DNA of 15,718 nt, taken from NCBI GenBank assembly GCA_018262455.1, contig JAGSPR010000220.1, positions 1 through 15,718 on the forward strand, read 5' to 3'. The notes beneath the pieces were generated by a model that saw only the letters and a list, made by a program, of their open reading frames with translations, was not told the DNA's origin and made no database searches. The DNA is from Deltaproteobacteria bacterium (lineage in GTDB: Bacteria; Myxococcota; Polyangia; Haliangiales; Haliangiaceae). This document shows positions 1 through 7,918 of the stretch, piece after piece (the first letter of the stretch is position 1; every line of letters begins with the position of its first letter). The position numbers and the translations under genes are program-made.

Positions 1-1
1 G

Positions 2-274
2 GTCGTCGATCTGCCGGATCCGGCCGATCTCGCCGCGGTCAAGCCGCCGTTTCCGCCCACGATCCTCGGCCTGTATCGCGGTCCCGTCGGCCGGGGTGCA
101 CGCGCCCAGACCGACGTCGAGACGCCTTCGATCGTCCTGTATCGCAAGAACCTCGCGCGCGCCGTGAAGACACGAGCCGAGCTCTCCGAGCAGATCCGAG
201 ACACCCTGCTGCACGAGATCGGACACCTCGAGGGCCTCGACGAGGATGACCTGCGCCGCCGCGGCATGGAGTAG
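2..274 (+). CDS. Minimal zinc metallopeptidase family protein (3' part only)
   Basis: The gene enters from the left edge, so its start is missing; 90 codons are visible before the TAG at 272-274. Near the C-terminus is an HEIGH zinc-binding motif (nt 212-226, visible residues 71-75) followed by EGLDEDDL. This is the layout of the small single-domain zincin family PF06262 (TTHA0227-like), whose members typically end HExxHxxGLxExxL plus a few residues. The upstream region, with a PPTILGLYRG stretch and a strand before the IRDTLLHE helix, also fits that family. Such proteins are short, so probably only about 30-50 residues are missing. No signal peptide can be judged because the N-terminus is absent. 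The physiological substrate of the family is not known. The next gene starts 27 nt downstream on the same strand, so co-transcription is possible. Confidence 0.85.
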   Translation, partial: VVDLPDPADLAAVKPPFPPTILGLYRGPVGRGARAQTDVETPSIVLYRKNLARAVKTRAELSEQIRDTLLHEIGHLEGLDEDDLRRRGME

Positions 275-289
275 CCGGCGAGTTCCAGG

Positions 290-295
290 TAGGAT
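290..295 (+). promoter_or_regulatory. TAGGAT: candidate -10 box or Shine-Dalgarno for the histidine kinase gene
   Basis: TAGGAT lies 6 nt before the ATG at 302, where a -10 element would make transcription start at or next to the start codon. The same bases contain AGGA, 7 nt from the ATG, inside AGGTAGGA (287-294), so an ordinary ribosome-binding role is equally possible. No convincing -35 hexamer is seen 16-18 nt upstream. The sequence TACCGAGATG here also occurs at the start of the next gene (2132-2141). Confidence 0.35.
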
Positions 296-301
296 ACCGA
301 G

Positions 302-2113
302 ATGTCGGATGGCACGGGTTTGGTGCCTGGGAGCGCACACGACCCGTTGCGCTTGCTGGAGGCGGCGCTGGAGCGCGAGCAGAAGAAGGTCGCGCTGGTC
401 CAGGAGGTCAGCCGCGCGCTGTCCGAGACCGGCGATCTCGACGCGCTGCTCACGCTGATCATGACCAAGGTGACCGAGCTGATGGATGCGGACCGCTCCA
501 CGCTCTACCTGGTCACCGACGACGGTCACTCGCTGTGGTCCAAGGTCGTGCAGGGCGGTGCGCGGGTCGAGATCCGGCTCCAGGTCGGGGAGGGCATCGC
601 CGGCTGGGTCGCGGAGACCCGCGAGATCGTCAACATCCCGGATGCCTATGCGGACCAGCGGTTCCAGCCGTCGGTCGATCTCAAGAGTGGCTACCGGACG
701 CGATCGATCCTGAGCGTCCCGATGCTCGGGGCGCTCGGCGGCCTGGTTGGCGTGCTCCAGGTGCTCAACAAGTCGGACGGTCCGTTCACGCAACCCGACG
801 AGGAGCTCCTGGTCGCGCTCGCGAGCCAGGCCGCGATCGCGATCGAGAACGCGCGGCTGTACCACTCGCTGGTCTCGCAGAACCAGGAGCTGCAGCGCGC
901 GCGGCGCGACCTCGAGCGCCGGACCCGCGAGCTCAACGCGCTGTACGAGGTCGAGAAGGAGCTGTCGGCGGCGCTCGATCTCGATGACCTGCTCTCGCGC
1001 ATCCTGGCCCAGGCGATCACGGTGCTCGGCGGCGGCGCGGGCTCGATCGCGCTGGTCGAGCCCGATGGGTCGTTGCGGTTCCGCACGGTGCAGGGCCCGG
1101 CCGCGCCGCGCCTGATCGAGCGCACGTTGCCGCACGGCACCGGCCTGCTGGGGTGGGCGATCGCGCACCGGAGCCCGCTCGTGATCTCCCAGCCCGCCAG
1201 TGATCCTCGGCATGCGATGGACGTGGCGCGCGAGGTCGGCGTGCTGCCGGAGCACCTGATGGTCGCGCCACTCGTCGAGGGCGATGATGTGATCGGCGGG
1301 ATCGAGATCGTCGATCAGCGTCGCGCCGTGCGTGACGGTGAGACCCCCTGGGGTGATGACGATCTCAAGCTGCTCGTGTTGATCGCGGCGCAGGCGGCCG
1401 GCGCGATCGGCATGGCGCACCGCCGCAGCGAGGCGAGCAACCGCGATCGCCTGGCCTCGATCGGCCGGATGCTCGCGGGCCTGCTGCACGACCTCAAGAC
1501 CCCGATGACGATCATCTCGGGCTACGCCCAGCTGATGGCATCGGCCGACGAGGCCGAGACCCGGGAGAAGTACGTCGAACAGATCCAGCGCCAGTTCGAC
1601 CTGATGGCCGGCATGACGCGCGAGGTGCTCGCGTTCGCCCGCGGCGACACCGACCTCGTCGTCCGCAAGGTCTACGTCAACAAGTTCAGCGAGGAGCTCA
1701 CGACCCAGCTCGGCGCGGCGGTCGCGGGACGCGGCATCGAGTTCGAGGTCGATGCTCGCTACGACGGCGTCGCGTTCTTCGACGAGCAGAAGCTGATGCG
1801 CGTGTTCCACAACCTGACGAGCAACGCGATCGAGGCCATGCCCGACGGCGGTCACCTCAAGGTGCGGATCGAGCGCGTGGGCGACGAGCTCGTCTGGACC
1901 GTCAGCGACACCGGTCCCGGCATCCCGGCGGCGGTCCACGCGCGGATGTTCGAGTTGTTCGCGACCGGTCGCAAGGGCGGCACGGGGCTCGGGCTCGCGA
2001 TCGTCAAGCGGATCGTCGACGATCATCACGGCGTGATCCGGGTCGAGACCGGACCAGGCGGGACGACCTTCGTCATCCGCATGCCGGCAAACCGCACCAC
2101 CGATACCGACTGA
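302..2113 (+). CDS. GAF-GAF sensor histidine kinase
   Basis: This 603-residue protein has no transmembrane segment, so it is probably a cytoplasmic sensor. The first GAF domain spans about residues 45-185 and contains the VGEGIAGWVAE and SVPM..GLVGVLQVLNK signatures. A charged, coiled-coil-like linker (about 190-225) leads to a second GAF domain (about 225-380). The dimerisation/phosphoacceptor region has H396 in HDLKTPMT. The ATPase domain shows an N box (NLTSNAIEAM, N504-N508), a G1 box (DTGPGIP, from D536) and a G2 box (GTGLGLAI, about 560-567). All catalytic signatures are intact, so it should autophosphorylate H396 and pass the phosphate to a response regulator. None is encoded in the window, making it an orphan kinase locally. 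The ATG at 302 was chosen for the AGGA 7 nt upstream. The input ligand is unknown; GAF domains bind small molecules or cofactors. It is followed 25 nt later by an ABC cassette. Confidence 0.93.
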   Translation: MSDGTGLVPGSAHDPLRLLEAALEREQKKVALVQEVSRALSETGDLDALLTLIMTKVTELMDADRSTLYLVTDDGHSLWSKVVQGGARVEIRLQVGEGIAGWVAETREIVNIPDAYADQRFQPSVDLKSGYRTRSILSVPMLGALGGLVGVLQVLNKSDGPFTQPDEELLVALASQAAIAIENARLYHSLVSQNQELQRARRDLERRTRELNALYEVEKELSAALDLDDLLSRILAQAITVLGGGAGSIALVEPDGSLRFRTVQGPAAPRLIERTLPHGTGLLGWAIAHRSPLVISQPASDPRHAMDVAREVGVLPEHLMVAPLVEGDDVIGGIEIVDQRRAVRDGETPWGDDDLKLLVLIAAQAAGAIGMAHRRSEASNRDRLASIGRMLAGLLHDLKTPMTIISGYAQLMASADEAETREKYVEQIQRQFDLMAGMTREVLAFARGDTDLVVRKVYVNKFSEELTTQLGAAVAGRGIEFEVDARYDGVAFFDEQKLMRVFHNLTSNAIEAMPDGGHLKVRIERVGDELVWTVSDTGPGIPAAVHARMFELFATGRKGGTGLGLAIVKRIVDDHHGVIRVETGPGGTTFVIRMPANRTTDTD

Positions 2114-2125
2114 CGGCCGTCGCGT

Positions 2126-2131
2126 CATACT
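2126..2131 (+). promoter_or_regulatory. Candidate -10 box (CATACT) for the ABC ATPase gene, leaderless geometry
   Basis: CATACT differs at two positions from TATAAT and sits 7 nt before the ATG at 2139, which has no purine-rich Shine-Dalgarno. A transcript from this box would begin at the start codon itself. No clear -35 hexamer is visible. It would give the ABC cassette its own promoter in addition to read-through from the kinase gene. Confidence 0.4.
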
Positions 2132-2138
2132 TACCGAG

Positions 2139-2852
2139 ATGCTCGCGGCCACCGCCATCGACAAGGCCTTCGGCGAGCGCCGAGCGCTCATCGGCGTGAC
2201 CCTCGAGGTTGCGGCGGGCGAGGCCGTGCTCCTCGTGGGCCGCAACGGCGCGGGCAAGACGACGCTGCTACGGATCGCGACGGGTTTCCTCGATCCCGAT
2301 GCCGGCGAGGTGGTGGTCGACGGCGCGTCGATGGCCCGGCACCGGGCGCGCGCCCAGAGCCGGCTTGGCTACCTGCCGGAGCAGGCGCCGGCCCCGCCGG
2401 ATCTGATCGTGCGCGACCACCTGCGGTTGCGCGCACATCAGAAGGGCGTCGGCGACGTCGAGGCGGCGATCGCACGCGCGGCGTCCGCCGCGGCGATCGG
2501 CAGCGAGCTGAACCGCCTGATCGGCACGCTGTCCAAGGGCTATCGCCAGCGCGTCGGGCTCGCGGATGCGCTGCTCGGTGAGCCGCCGCTGCTCGTGCTC
2601 GACGAGCCGACCAGCGGCATGGACCCGATCCAGACCGCGCAGATGCGGGAGTACCTGATGGCCGCAGCGCGCGAGCGGGCCGTGCTGATCTCGAGCCACG
2701 CGGTCTCCGACCTCGAACCGCTCGCCACCCGGGTCGCCGTGCTGCGCGCCGGCGCGCTCGTCGCGTTCGATACGCCGGAGGCGCTGCGACAACGCACGGC
2801 CAAGCCCCGGCTCGAGGATGCCGTCGTCCAGCTGCTCGGGGAGCCTGCATGA
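2139..2852 (+). CDS. ABC transporter ATP-binding protein, GldA-like
   Basis: This 237-residue protein is the cytoplasmic ATPase of a two-part ABC system. It has a complete Walker A motif (GRNGAGKTT, residues 34-42, K40), an ABC signature LSKGYRQRV (from L131), a Walker B ending LLVLDEP with D155 and E156, a D-loop SGMDP and a switch histidine H187 in ISSHAV. The variant signature LSKGYRQR, rather than LSGGQ, is typical of the GldA/CcmA-like subgroup, which pairs with ABC-2 type permeases. The ATG at 2139 gives a normal N-terminus, with the first beta strand beginning a few residues in; no Shine-Dalgarno is seen. Its stop codon overlaps the ATG of the permease gene (ATGA at 2849-2852), the usual sign of translational coupling between partners. 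The transported or mechanically driven substrate cannot be read from the sequence. Confidence 0.93.
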   Translation: MLAATAIDKAFGERRALIGVTLEVAAGEAVLLVGRNGAGKTTLLRIATGFLDPDAGEVVVDGASMARHRARAQSRLGYLPEQAPAPPDLIVRDHLRLRAHQKGVGDVEAAIARAASAAAIGSELNRLIGTLSKGYRQRVGLADALLGEPPLLVLDEPTSGMDPIQTAQMREYLMAAARERAVLISSHAVSDLEPLATRVAVLRAGALVAFDTPEALRQRTAKPRLEDAVVQLLGEPA

Positions 2853-5050
2853 GGGCGGCGTACTGGGTGTGGCGGCGCGAGCTCCACGTCATGCTGCGGG
2901 CGCCGATCCTGTACGTCGTGGGAGGCGTGTTCCTCGTCGTGCAAGGGGTCGCGTTCGCGGGCCTCGTCGGCGCGCTGTCGGATCCGCGACGGCCGGCGCC
3001 GCTCGGTGCGCTGCTCGAGGGCCAGCTCGCGGGCACGCTGTTGACGTGGGTGCTCGAGCTCGTCGTGCTCACGTTGCTCGGCATGCGCGCGATCGCCGAG
3101 GACCGGCGCTCTGGCGCGTGGGAGCTGCTGCTGACTGCACAGGTCGGCGAGGGCGCCGCGGTGGTTGGTAAGTGGCTCGCCGCGACCACGCTGTACGCGC
3201 TCCTCTGGGTGCCGACGCTCGCTTACTTCGTCGTGGTGGCGATCTTTCGCGCCGACTCCGGCGGCTGGGATCCGGCGGTGATCGTGTGCGGCTACCTCGG
3301 CGCGATCGCACTCGGCGCGGCACTGCTCGCGTGGGCGATCGCGGCGAGCGCGGCGATGGGCTCGCTGCTCGGCGCGGGCGCGCTTGGGTTCGCGTTCCTC
3401 GTCGGGATATTCCTCGTCGGCGAGTTGCCGGGGTTATGGCCGGAGCTGCCGACCTTGCACCCACAGCTCGCGGCGTTGCTCGACGCGCTCTCGATCCGCA
3501 ACGCGGCGCTCGTGTTCGCCCGCGGCGAGATCGGCGGACCCGGGCTCGCGCTCGTGGGTGGGCTGACGCTGACGGGCCTGTCGCTCGCGACCACGCTCGC
3601 CTGTGCCGGCCGTCGCCGCGCGAGCGAGCTCCGGACTCGCGCGGCCGCGACCGTCGTGATCGCGACGATCGGTGCGTTCGCGGGTGTGCTCGCGGTCCGT
3701 CACCCGGCGCGGTTCGATGTCAGCGCCGATGCCCGCAACACGCTCGATCCGACCACGCGCGAGGTGCTGGCGGGGCTGCCGGGTTCGGCGACGATCACGA
3801 TCGTCTTGCCCACGCTCGGCGGGCTCGAGCCGATCTACGCCGAGGTCACGCGGGTGATCGAGCGGATGGCCGGGGTTGCACCGATCACCGTGCGCAGCGT
3901 GGACCCTGTGAACGCGCCAGGCGGACTCGCGGCGATCGCGCGCACGGCCGGGCTCGCGCCCGGAGACCTCGCCTCGGGCGGCGCCGTCGTCGTCGATCTT
4001 GCAGGTCGCCGGCGGGTCGTCGATCTGCTCGCGCTGGCCACGATCGATCGCGGCCCGGGCGGCGCACCGACCGTCGAGCGGCTCGCGATCGAGCAGGCGG
4101 TCACCGGCGCGCTCGCCGGGCTCGCGATGGCACGTCCGATCACGGCATGCTTCACGGCCTCCCATGGCGAGTTGCCGGTGGCGGCTCACTCGGAGACCGG
4201 CGCGGACTGGTCGATCGTGGCGGATCGGCTGCGCGCCGAGGGCATCACGGTCGAGGACGTCGCGATCACGCCGTCCGAGGGTGTGCCGGCGCGCTGCAAC
4301 GTGCTCGTCGTCGCGGGCCCGGCAACGCCGCTGTCGCCGGCCGAGGCGCTGGCGGTGCAGGCGCACGTCCAGGCAGGGAAGGGCTTGCTCGTCGCAGCCC
4401 CGAGCCGCACGCTCGCTGGAGGCCTCGGGACGACCGGGCTCGAGGCCGTGCTCGCCGCCGACGGCCTCGGCCTGCCGCCCGCGATCGTCGTCGATCCGAC
4501 GCTCGTCGTCCGCGAGGTCCAGGGCGCGCTCCTCGTCGCGGATGGCTACGCCGAGCACCCGATCAACGCGGGCTTCGCGAAGACCCGCGCGACGCTGTGG
4601 TTCCAGCCGCGCCCGGTCGCGACGAGCGGCGGAGCCAAGCCGCTGGTCTCCGCGACCTCGGCAAGCTGGGGCGAGCGGGACGTCGTCACGTCGCCCCCTC
4701 AGAAGGACGGCGATGATCTCGCAGGTCCGGTGGCGCTCGCGGCGATCGGCACGCACCGCGTGATCGCGATCGGCTCGGCGGAGTCGATGTCGAGCGCGGT
4801 GCTGGGCGGCGGCGCCTCGGCCGGGGATCTGTGGGTCGCGCGCGCGATCCAGTTCCTGTCCGGTGCGTCGGAGCCGCGGGTCGACGTCGCCGCGCGCACT
4901 CCTTCGCAGGTCCGGCTCGTGCTGACCACCGGTCAGCGCAACGCCGTGATCGCGGTCTCGGTCGGCGGCATCCCGATCGCGTGGGCACTCCTCGGAGGTG
5001 CGGTGGTCACCTGGCGGCGACGGCGTGCTCGGAAGGTGGAGCAACGATGA
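2849..5050 (+). CDS. Fused ABC-2 permease / GldG-like auxiliary protein (GldF-GldG fusion)
   Basis: This 733-residue protein joins two parts that are separate genes in Bacteroidetes. Residues 1-255 form a GldF/ABC-2 permease with hydrophobic segments near 19-40, 61-80, 109-132, 143-168, 171-192 and 232-253. It carries the cytoplasmic EDRRSGAWELLL motif (84-95), a form of the EExRxGTxExL motif seen in this class. A further segment (264-284) leads into a large, probably periplasmic GldG-like domain (PF09822 type). That domain starts with RFDVSADARNTLD, contains FTASHGE (435-441) and NVLVVAGPATPLSPAE, and ends in one more membrane segment (about 700-722) with a very basic tail. The membrane-anchored large domain is thought to assist the permease. 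The start is fixed by the ATGA overlap and a GGGGAG 5 nt upstream. It also overlaps the next gene by ATGA. Such single-chain fusions are known from other Proteobacteria and myxobacteria; the substrate is unknown. Confidence 0.9.
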   Translation: MRAAYWVWRRELHVMLRAPILYVVGGVFLVVQGVAFAGLVGALSDPRRPAPLGALLEGQLAGTLLTWVLELVVLTLLGMRAIAEDRRSGAWELLLTAQVGEGAAVVGKWLAATTLYALLWVPTLAYFVVVAIFRADSGGWDPAVIVCGYLGAIALGAALLAWAIAASAAMGSLLGAGALGFAFLVGIFLVGELPGLWPELPTLHPQLAALLDALSIRNAALVFARGEIGGPGLALVGGLTLTGLSLATTLACAGRRRASELRTRAAATVVIATIGAFAGVLAVRHPARFDVSADARNTLDPTTREVLAGLPGSATITIVLPTLGGLEPIYAEVTRVIERMAGVAPITVRSVDPVNAPGGLAAIARTAGLAPGDLASGGAVVVDLAGRRRVVDLLALATIDRGPGGAPTVERLAIEQAVTGALAGLAMARPITACFTASHGELPVAAHSETGADWSIVADRLRAEGITVEDVAITPSEGVPARCNVLVVAGPATPLSPAEALAVQAHVQAGKGLLVAAPSRTLAGGLGTTGLEAVLAADGLGLPPAIVVDPTLVVREVQGALLVADGYAEHPINAGFAKTRATLWFQPRPVATSGGAKPLVSATSASWGERDVVTSPPQKDGDDLAGPVALAAIGTHRVIAIGSAESMSSAVLGGGASAGDLWVARAIQFLSGASEPRVDVAARTPSQVRLVLTTGQRNAVIAVSVGGIPIAWALLGGAVVTWRRRRARKVEQR

Positions 5051-6474
5051 TCGCGTCCCGCACAGGCCTCGCGATCGCGACCGCGCTCGCCTGCCTGCTC
5101 GCGATCATCCTCGCGTTCGATCTTCCACCGGGGCAGGCCGACACGCGCACGATCGAGGACGTGCTCGCCACGTTGCGAGGTGCACGCTGGCACCGCCGCA
5201 CCGACGTCGCTGCGGCCGGTGAGCTGGGCAGTGTGGTCGCGATCAAGTCGGGCGCGGACACCGTGCGGCTCGCGATCGGTCAGCCCCTCGCGGGCGGCGA
5301 GCAGCAGTGGATCGTGGTCGATGACCACGCCTTGCTCGTCGATGCGTGGGTGGTGCGCGGCGTCGATCCGGCGCCGGTCGCGCTGCGGGTCCGGACGCCG
5401 CTGGCGCGCGCGGCCGAGGCCTCGGAGCTCGCGATCGTTCGCCCGTCCGGGAGCCTCGCGGTGCGCGGCTCGCCGCGCCAGCTCGTGCAGCGCGGTGACA
5501 GCTCGCTCGCGCTGCTGCTCGCTCCCGGGCCCGTCGACGAGCTCGAGCGGGCACTGATCGCGCTCACCGTCGTCGAGTTGCCGCGCGCCCCCTCGCAGCC
5601 GCAGCAGATCTCGCAGCTCACGCAGATCCGGCTCGACGGCAAGCTCGCGGTCGCCATGGCCGGTGGCTGTCCAGGCCAGCCGGCCCGGCTGGTGATCGGC
5701 GGGCCCGCGGGCATCGGGTGCGTGGAGCGGGCTGCGTGGGCCGCGATCGAGCATGCCGTGGCGGCGCTCGAGGCCCCGCTCGAGGACCTCGTGGAGCGCC
5801 GGCCGGTTCCCGTGGAGCCGACGCGGATCAGGCTCGCCGACCGATCCGTCCTCGACCTCGCGAAGCGACCGCGGCTCGACGGCGTCGATGCCGACCTGAC
5901 GCGCGTGGCCGAGCTGCTCGCGGTCCTCGCCACCCCCGCCGAGCCGGTCGCGCTACCGCCCACCGCGCCGATCGGCCAGCTCGAGATCTCGGCCCGCGGT
6001 GGGTTCGCCGTCGCGATCGACCTTTATCCGGACCACCTCCTCGCGCGCCACGGTGAGCCGATCGGGCTCCGGGTGGGCGAGGGCGCCGCGGCCATCCTCG
6101 CGGCCGCCGGCGCCACGTTCCGCGATCCGACGCTGTGGAACGAGGAGCCAACCACCATCTCGGCGCTCGCGATCGATGGCACCACGTACACGCGCGGGGC
6201 GGTGCTCGGCGAATGGACGCGCAGTGGACCGGGCCGCGATGACGCCACCACGATCGAGCAGCTCGTCAGGCTGCTCGCGTCGCCGCGCGGCCTGCCGCCT
6301 CGCACGGCGGTCGGCGTCGCGCGCCGCCAGGTCACACTCACCGTCACGCCGCCAAGTGGACCGCCGTCCACGCACACGCTCGCGCTGGATCCACGATGCG
6401 CGGGATCGGCGGGCCAGCGCACCGTGGCGGTCGCGCCGGAGATCTGTCAGCTCATCGAGCGTCTCCGCCAGTAA
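5047..6474 (+). CDS. Membrane-anchored DUF4340-like protein of the GldA/GldFG cassette
   Basis: The start is the ATG overlapping the previous stop (ATGA 5047-5050), with GGAG 5 nt upstream; an open frame continues further upstream but only inside the permease gene. The 475-residue product has one N-terminal membrane segment (about residues 7-24, rich in Ala, Leu and Ile) followed by a large domain, probably periplasmic. Genes of this kind, often annotated DUF4340, regularly follow GldG-type genes, and the motif FRDPTLWNEEPTTISALAI fits that family. The domain looks duplicated: each half ends in a strand-rich stretch with two cysteines 16-17 residues apart (C208/C225 and C451/C467), suggesting two disulfides if exported. 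No catalytic motif is seen, so a structural or substrate-handling role in the ABC complex is the most reasonable guess. The family assignment rests on context and general resemblance. Confidence 0.75.
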   Translation: MIASRTGLAIATALACLLAIILAFDLPPGQADTRTIEDVLATLRGARWHRRTDVAAAGELGSVVAIKSGADTVRLAIGQPLAGGEQQWIVVDDHALLVDAWVVRGVDPAPVALRVRTPLARAAEASELAIVRPSGSLAVRGSPRQLVQRGDSSLALLLAPGPVDELERALIALTVVELPRAPSQPQQISQLTQIRLDGKLAVAMAGGCPGQPARLVIGGPAGIGCVERAAWAAIEHAVAALEAPLEDLVERRPVPVEPTRIRLADRSVLDLAKRPRLDGVDADLTRVAELLAVLATPAEPVALPPTAPIGQLEISARGGFAVAIDLYPDHLLARHGEPIGLRVGEGAAAILAAAGATFRDPTLWNEEPTTISALAIDGTTYTRGAVLGEWTRSGPGRDDATTIEQLVRLLASPRGLPPRTAVGVARRQVTLTVTPPSGPPSTHTLALDPRCAGSAGQRTVAVAPEICQLIERLRQ

Positions 6475-6504
6475 CCGGCACGCCCGTTGCTGAGTCCCTG
6501 CCGC

Positions 6505-7395
6505 ATGGTGGTCTCGAAGGTTTCTGCGCTGGTGGTGTGCACGGCGGTTCTCACAGGGTGCGCCGAGGTCGTCGTCGAATCCGACGTTTCCTACGATGAC
6601 CGGTTCGGTGTCGCGAAGTTCGACACCTACTCCCCGGCGGATGACGCGACCAGCCGGCCCGCCGTCCTCGTGATCCATGGCGGCGGCTGGCGCGAAGGGC
6701 TCGAGCGCGATGGCATGGCCGACCATGCCCACCGGCTGGCTGCCGCGGGGTACGTCGCGTTCAATCTGAGCTACCGGCTGACCCCGAGTGGCGGCCAGTT
6801 CCCGCACGCGGTGCAGGATTGCCTGTGTGCCCTCGCGTACATCCGTGCGCACGCCAGCGAGTACGGGATCGATCCGGCGCGGATCGCGACGTTCGGGTAT
6901 TCGGCGGGTGGGCACCTGGCCTCGATGCTCGGCACCGCGGCGGCCGATCCGATCGTGGCGCCGGACTGCGCCGCGGCATCTGGTGCGCCGGCGATGCCGG
7001 TGGCGGCGGTGGTCTCGGGTGCGGGACCGCAGCAGATGACGCTGCTCCCCGAGACCACCGCGGTGACCGACTTCGTCGGCGGCACCCAGGCCGACGTGCC
7101 GGCGCTGTACGCGCAGGCATCGCCCATCAGCTACGTGGCAGCGGGCGCACCGCCATTCCTGCTGATCGCCGGCGACGCGGATTGGTTCGTCGACATCGAG
7201 CATGCGCGACTCATGCAGCACGCGCTCGATGACGTCGGGACAGAAACCCACCTGCTCTCGATCCCCGGCGGTGGCCACCTGTTGAACCGCGGCGCGAGCG
7301 GGGCGTCCTGGGAGCTCGAGCTGTCGATCGACACGCCCGAGGCGTGGGCGGCAACCATCGACTTCCTCGATCGCACGATCGGAGGCGCGCGATGA
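6505..7395 (+). CDS. Alpha/beta-hydrolase (carboxylesterase-like) lipoprotein
   Basis: From the ATG at 6505 the product is 296 residues and begins with a lipoprotein signal: a short basic n-region, a hydrophobic core and the lipobox LTGC with C19. A TTG at 6487 in frame would add six residues, with no better ribosome site; neither start has a clear Shine-Dalgarno. The mature protein is an alpha/beta-hydrolase of the HSL/BD-FAE type. It has an oxyanion-hole motif HGGGW (H58-G61), a nucleophile elbow GYSAGG with S133, an acid residue in GDADWFV (D226 most likely) and the catalytic histidine H258 in GGGHLL. The complete triad argues for an active esterase, peptidase or amidase acting on small substrates at the cell envelope. 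It follows the ABC cassette by 30 nt and is translationally coupled to the next gene (ATGA). The substrate is unknown. Confidence 0.88.
   Translation: MVVSKVSALVVCTAVLTGCAEVVVESDVSYDDRFGVAKFDTYSPADDATSRPAVLVIHGGGWREGLERDGMADHAHRLAAAGYVAFNLSYRLTPSGGQFPHAVQDCLCALAYIRAHASEYGIDPARIATFGYSAGGHLASMLGTAAADPIVAPDCAAASGAPAMPVAAVVSGAGPQQMTLLPETTAVTDFVGGTQADVPALYAQASPISYVAAGAPPFLLIAGDADWFVDIEHARLMQHALDDVGTETHLLSIPGGGHLLNRGASGASWELELSIDTPEAWAATIDFLDRTIGGAR
7381..7385 (+). promoter_or_regulatory. Strong Shine-Dalgarno (GGAGG) deciding the start at 7392
   Basis: GGAGG is spaced 6 nt from the ATG at 7392. This favours 7392 over the in-frame GTG at 7344, which lies well inside the hydrolase gene. Confidence 0.7.
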
Positions 7396-7916
7396 GCGAT
7401 CCGCTGGCCGCGGTCGTCACGGCTGCCTTGCATCTCAACACGGTCTCGGTCGCGATCCCGGCGCTCGATGGCCTCGGCGGGATCTCGGTGGGCTACGAGC
7501 GGTTCTTGCCGGCACGCAAGCTGAGCATCGCGGCCAGCGTGCAGCTCCGGGAGTCGGCTGCGGGCGACTACACCGGCGTCCGAACCGGCACTGGCGTCGA
7601 GCTGCGTTGGTACTGGCGCGCGAACCACCAGGCGTGGTTGTCGAGGCAGCCGGCGGGCTCGATGGCCGGCTGGTTCACGGGTGGCCGCGTCGATGTCTCG
7701 TTCGACGCGACGCACGATTCGATCGACGATCGCTGGCTCGACACCGCCGTCGAGCTCGGCGCCTCGGCGGAGCTCGGCTACCGGATCGCGCCGTGGCGCA
7801 ACCTCGAGATCACGCCATCGTGGAACCTCGGCTGGCGGCACGAATTCGCGCAGCGCCTGCCCGGGTGGAGCAGGAAGACCGTCGGCGTGGGCCTGACGGT
7901 CGGCTGGCTGTTCTAG
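7392..7916 (+). CDS. Small candidate outer-membrane beta-barrel protein
   Basis: This 174-residue protein shows alternating hydrophobic and polar residues with many aromatic girdle-type residues, and its last strand ends GVGLTVGWLF. A terminal phenylalanine after an alternating strand is the classic beta-signal read by the outer-membrane assembly (Bam) machinery. The motif LGGISVGYERFLPARKLSI resembles the first strand and turn of DUF3575-like small barrels. The ATG at 7392 overlaps the previous TGA and has GGAGG at ideal spacing. Oddly, no convincing signal peptide is present from this start; the in-frame GTG at 7344 adds basic residues (RSHDRRRAM) ahead of a mildly hydrophobic stretch but is not a clear signal either. 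Coupling to the lipoprotein esterase suggests a shared envelope role. The barrel assignment is an inference from pattern, not from a recognised family. Confidence 0.65.
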   Translation: MSDPLAAVVTAALHLNTVSVAIPALDGLGGISVGYERFLPARKLSIAASVQLRESAAGDYTGVRTGTGVELRWYWRANHQAWLSRQPAGSMAGWFTGGRVDVSFDATHDSIDDRWLDTAVELGASAELGYRIAPWRNLEITPSWNLGWRHEFAQRLPGWSRKTVGVGLTVGWLF

Positions 7917-7918
7917 CC

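Noticed and set aside
3434..5044. Long open frame on the minus strand across the permease gene (over 500 codons)
   Set aside because: Arg/Asp-rich, low-complexity translation antisense to a well-supported gene. Long shadow frames are expected at this GC content.
4831..5046. N-terminal extension of the DUF4340-like gene upstream of 5047
   Set aside because: The extension lies entirely inside the permease gene, is Arg/Gly/Ala-rich, and would place the membrane anchor mid-protein. The ATGA overlap with GGAG upstream supports 5047.
5953..7278. Minus-strand open frame opposite the DUF4340-like and hydrolase genes
   Set aside because: No recognisable domain; it spans two plus-strand genes with clear motifs.
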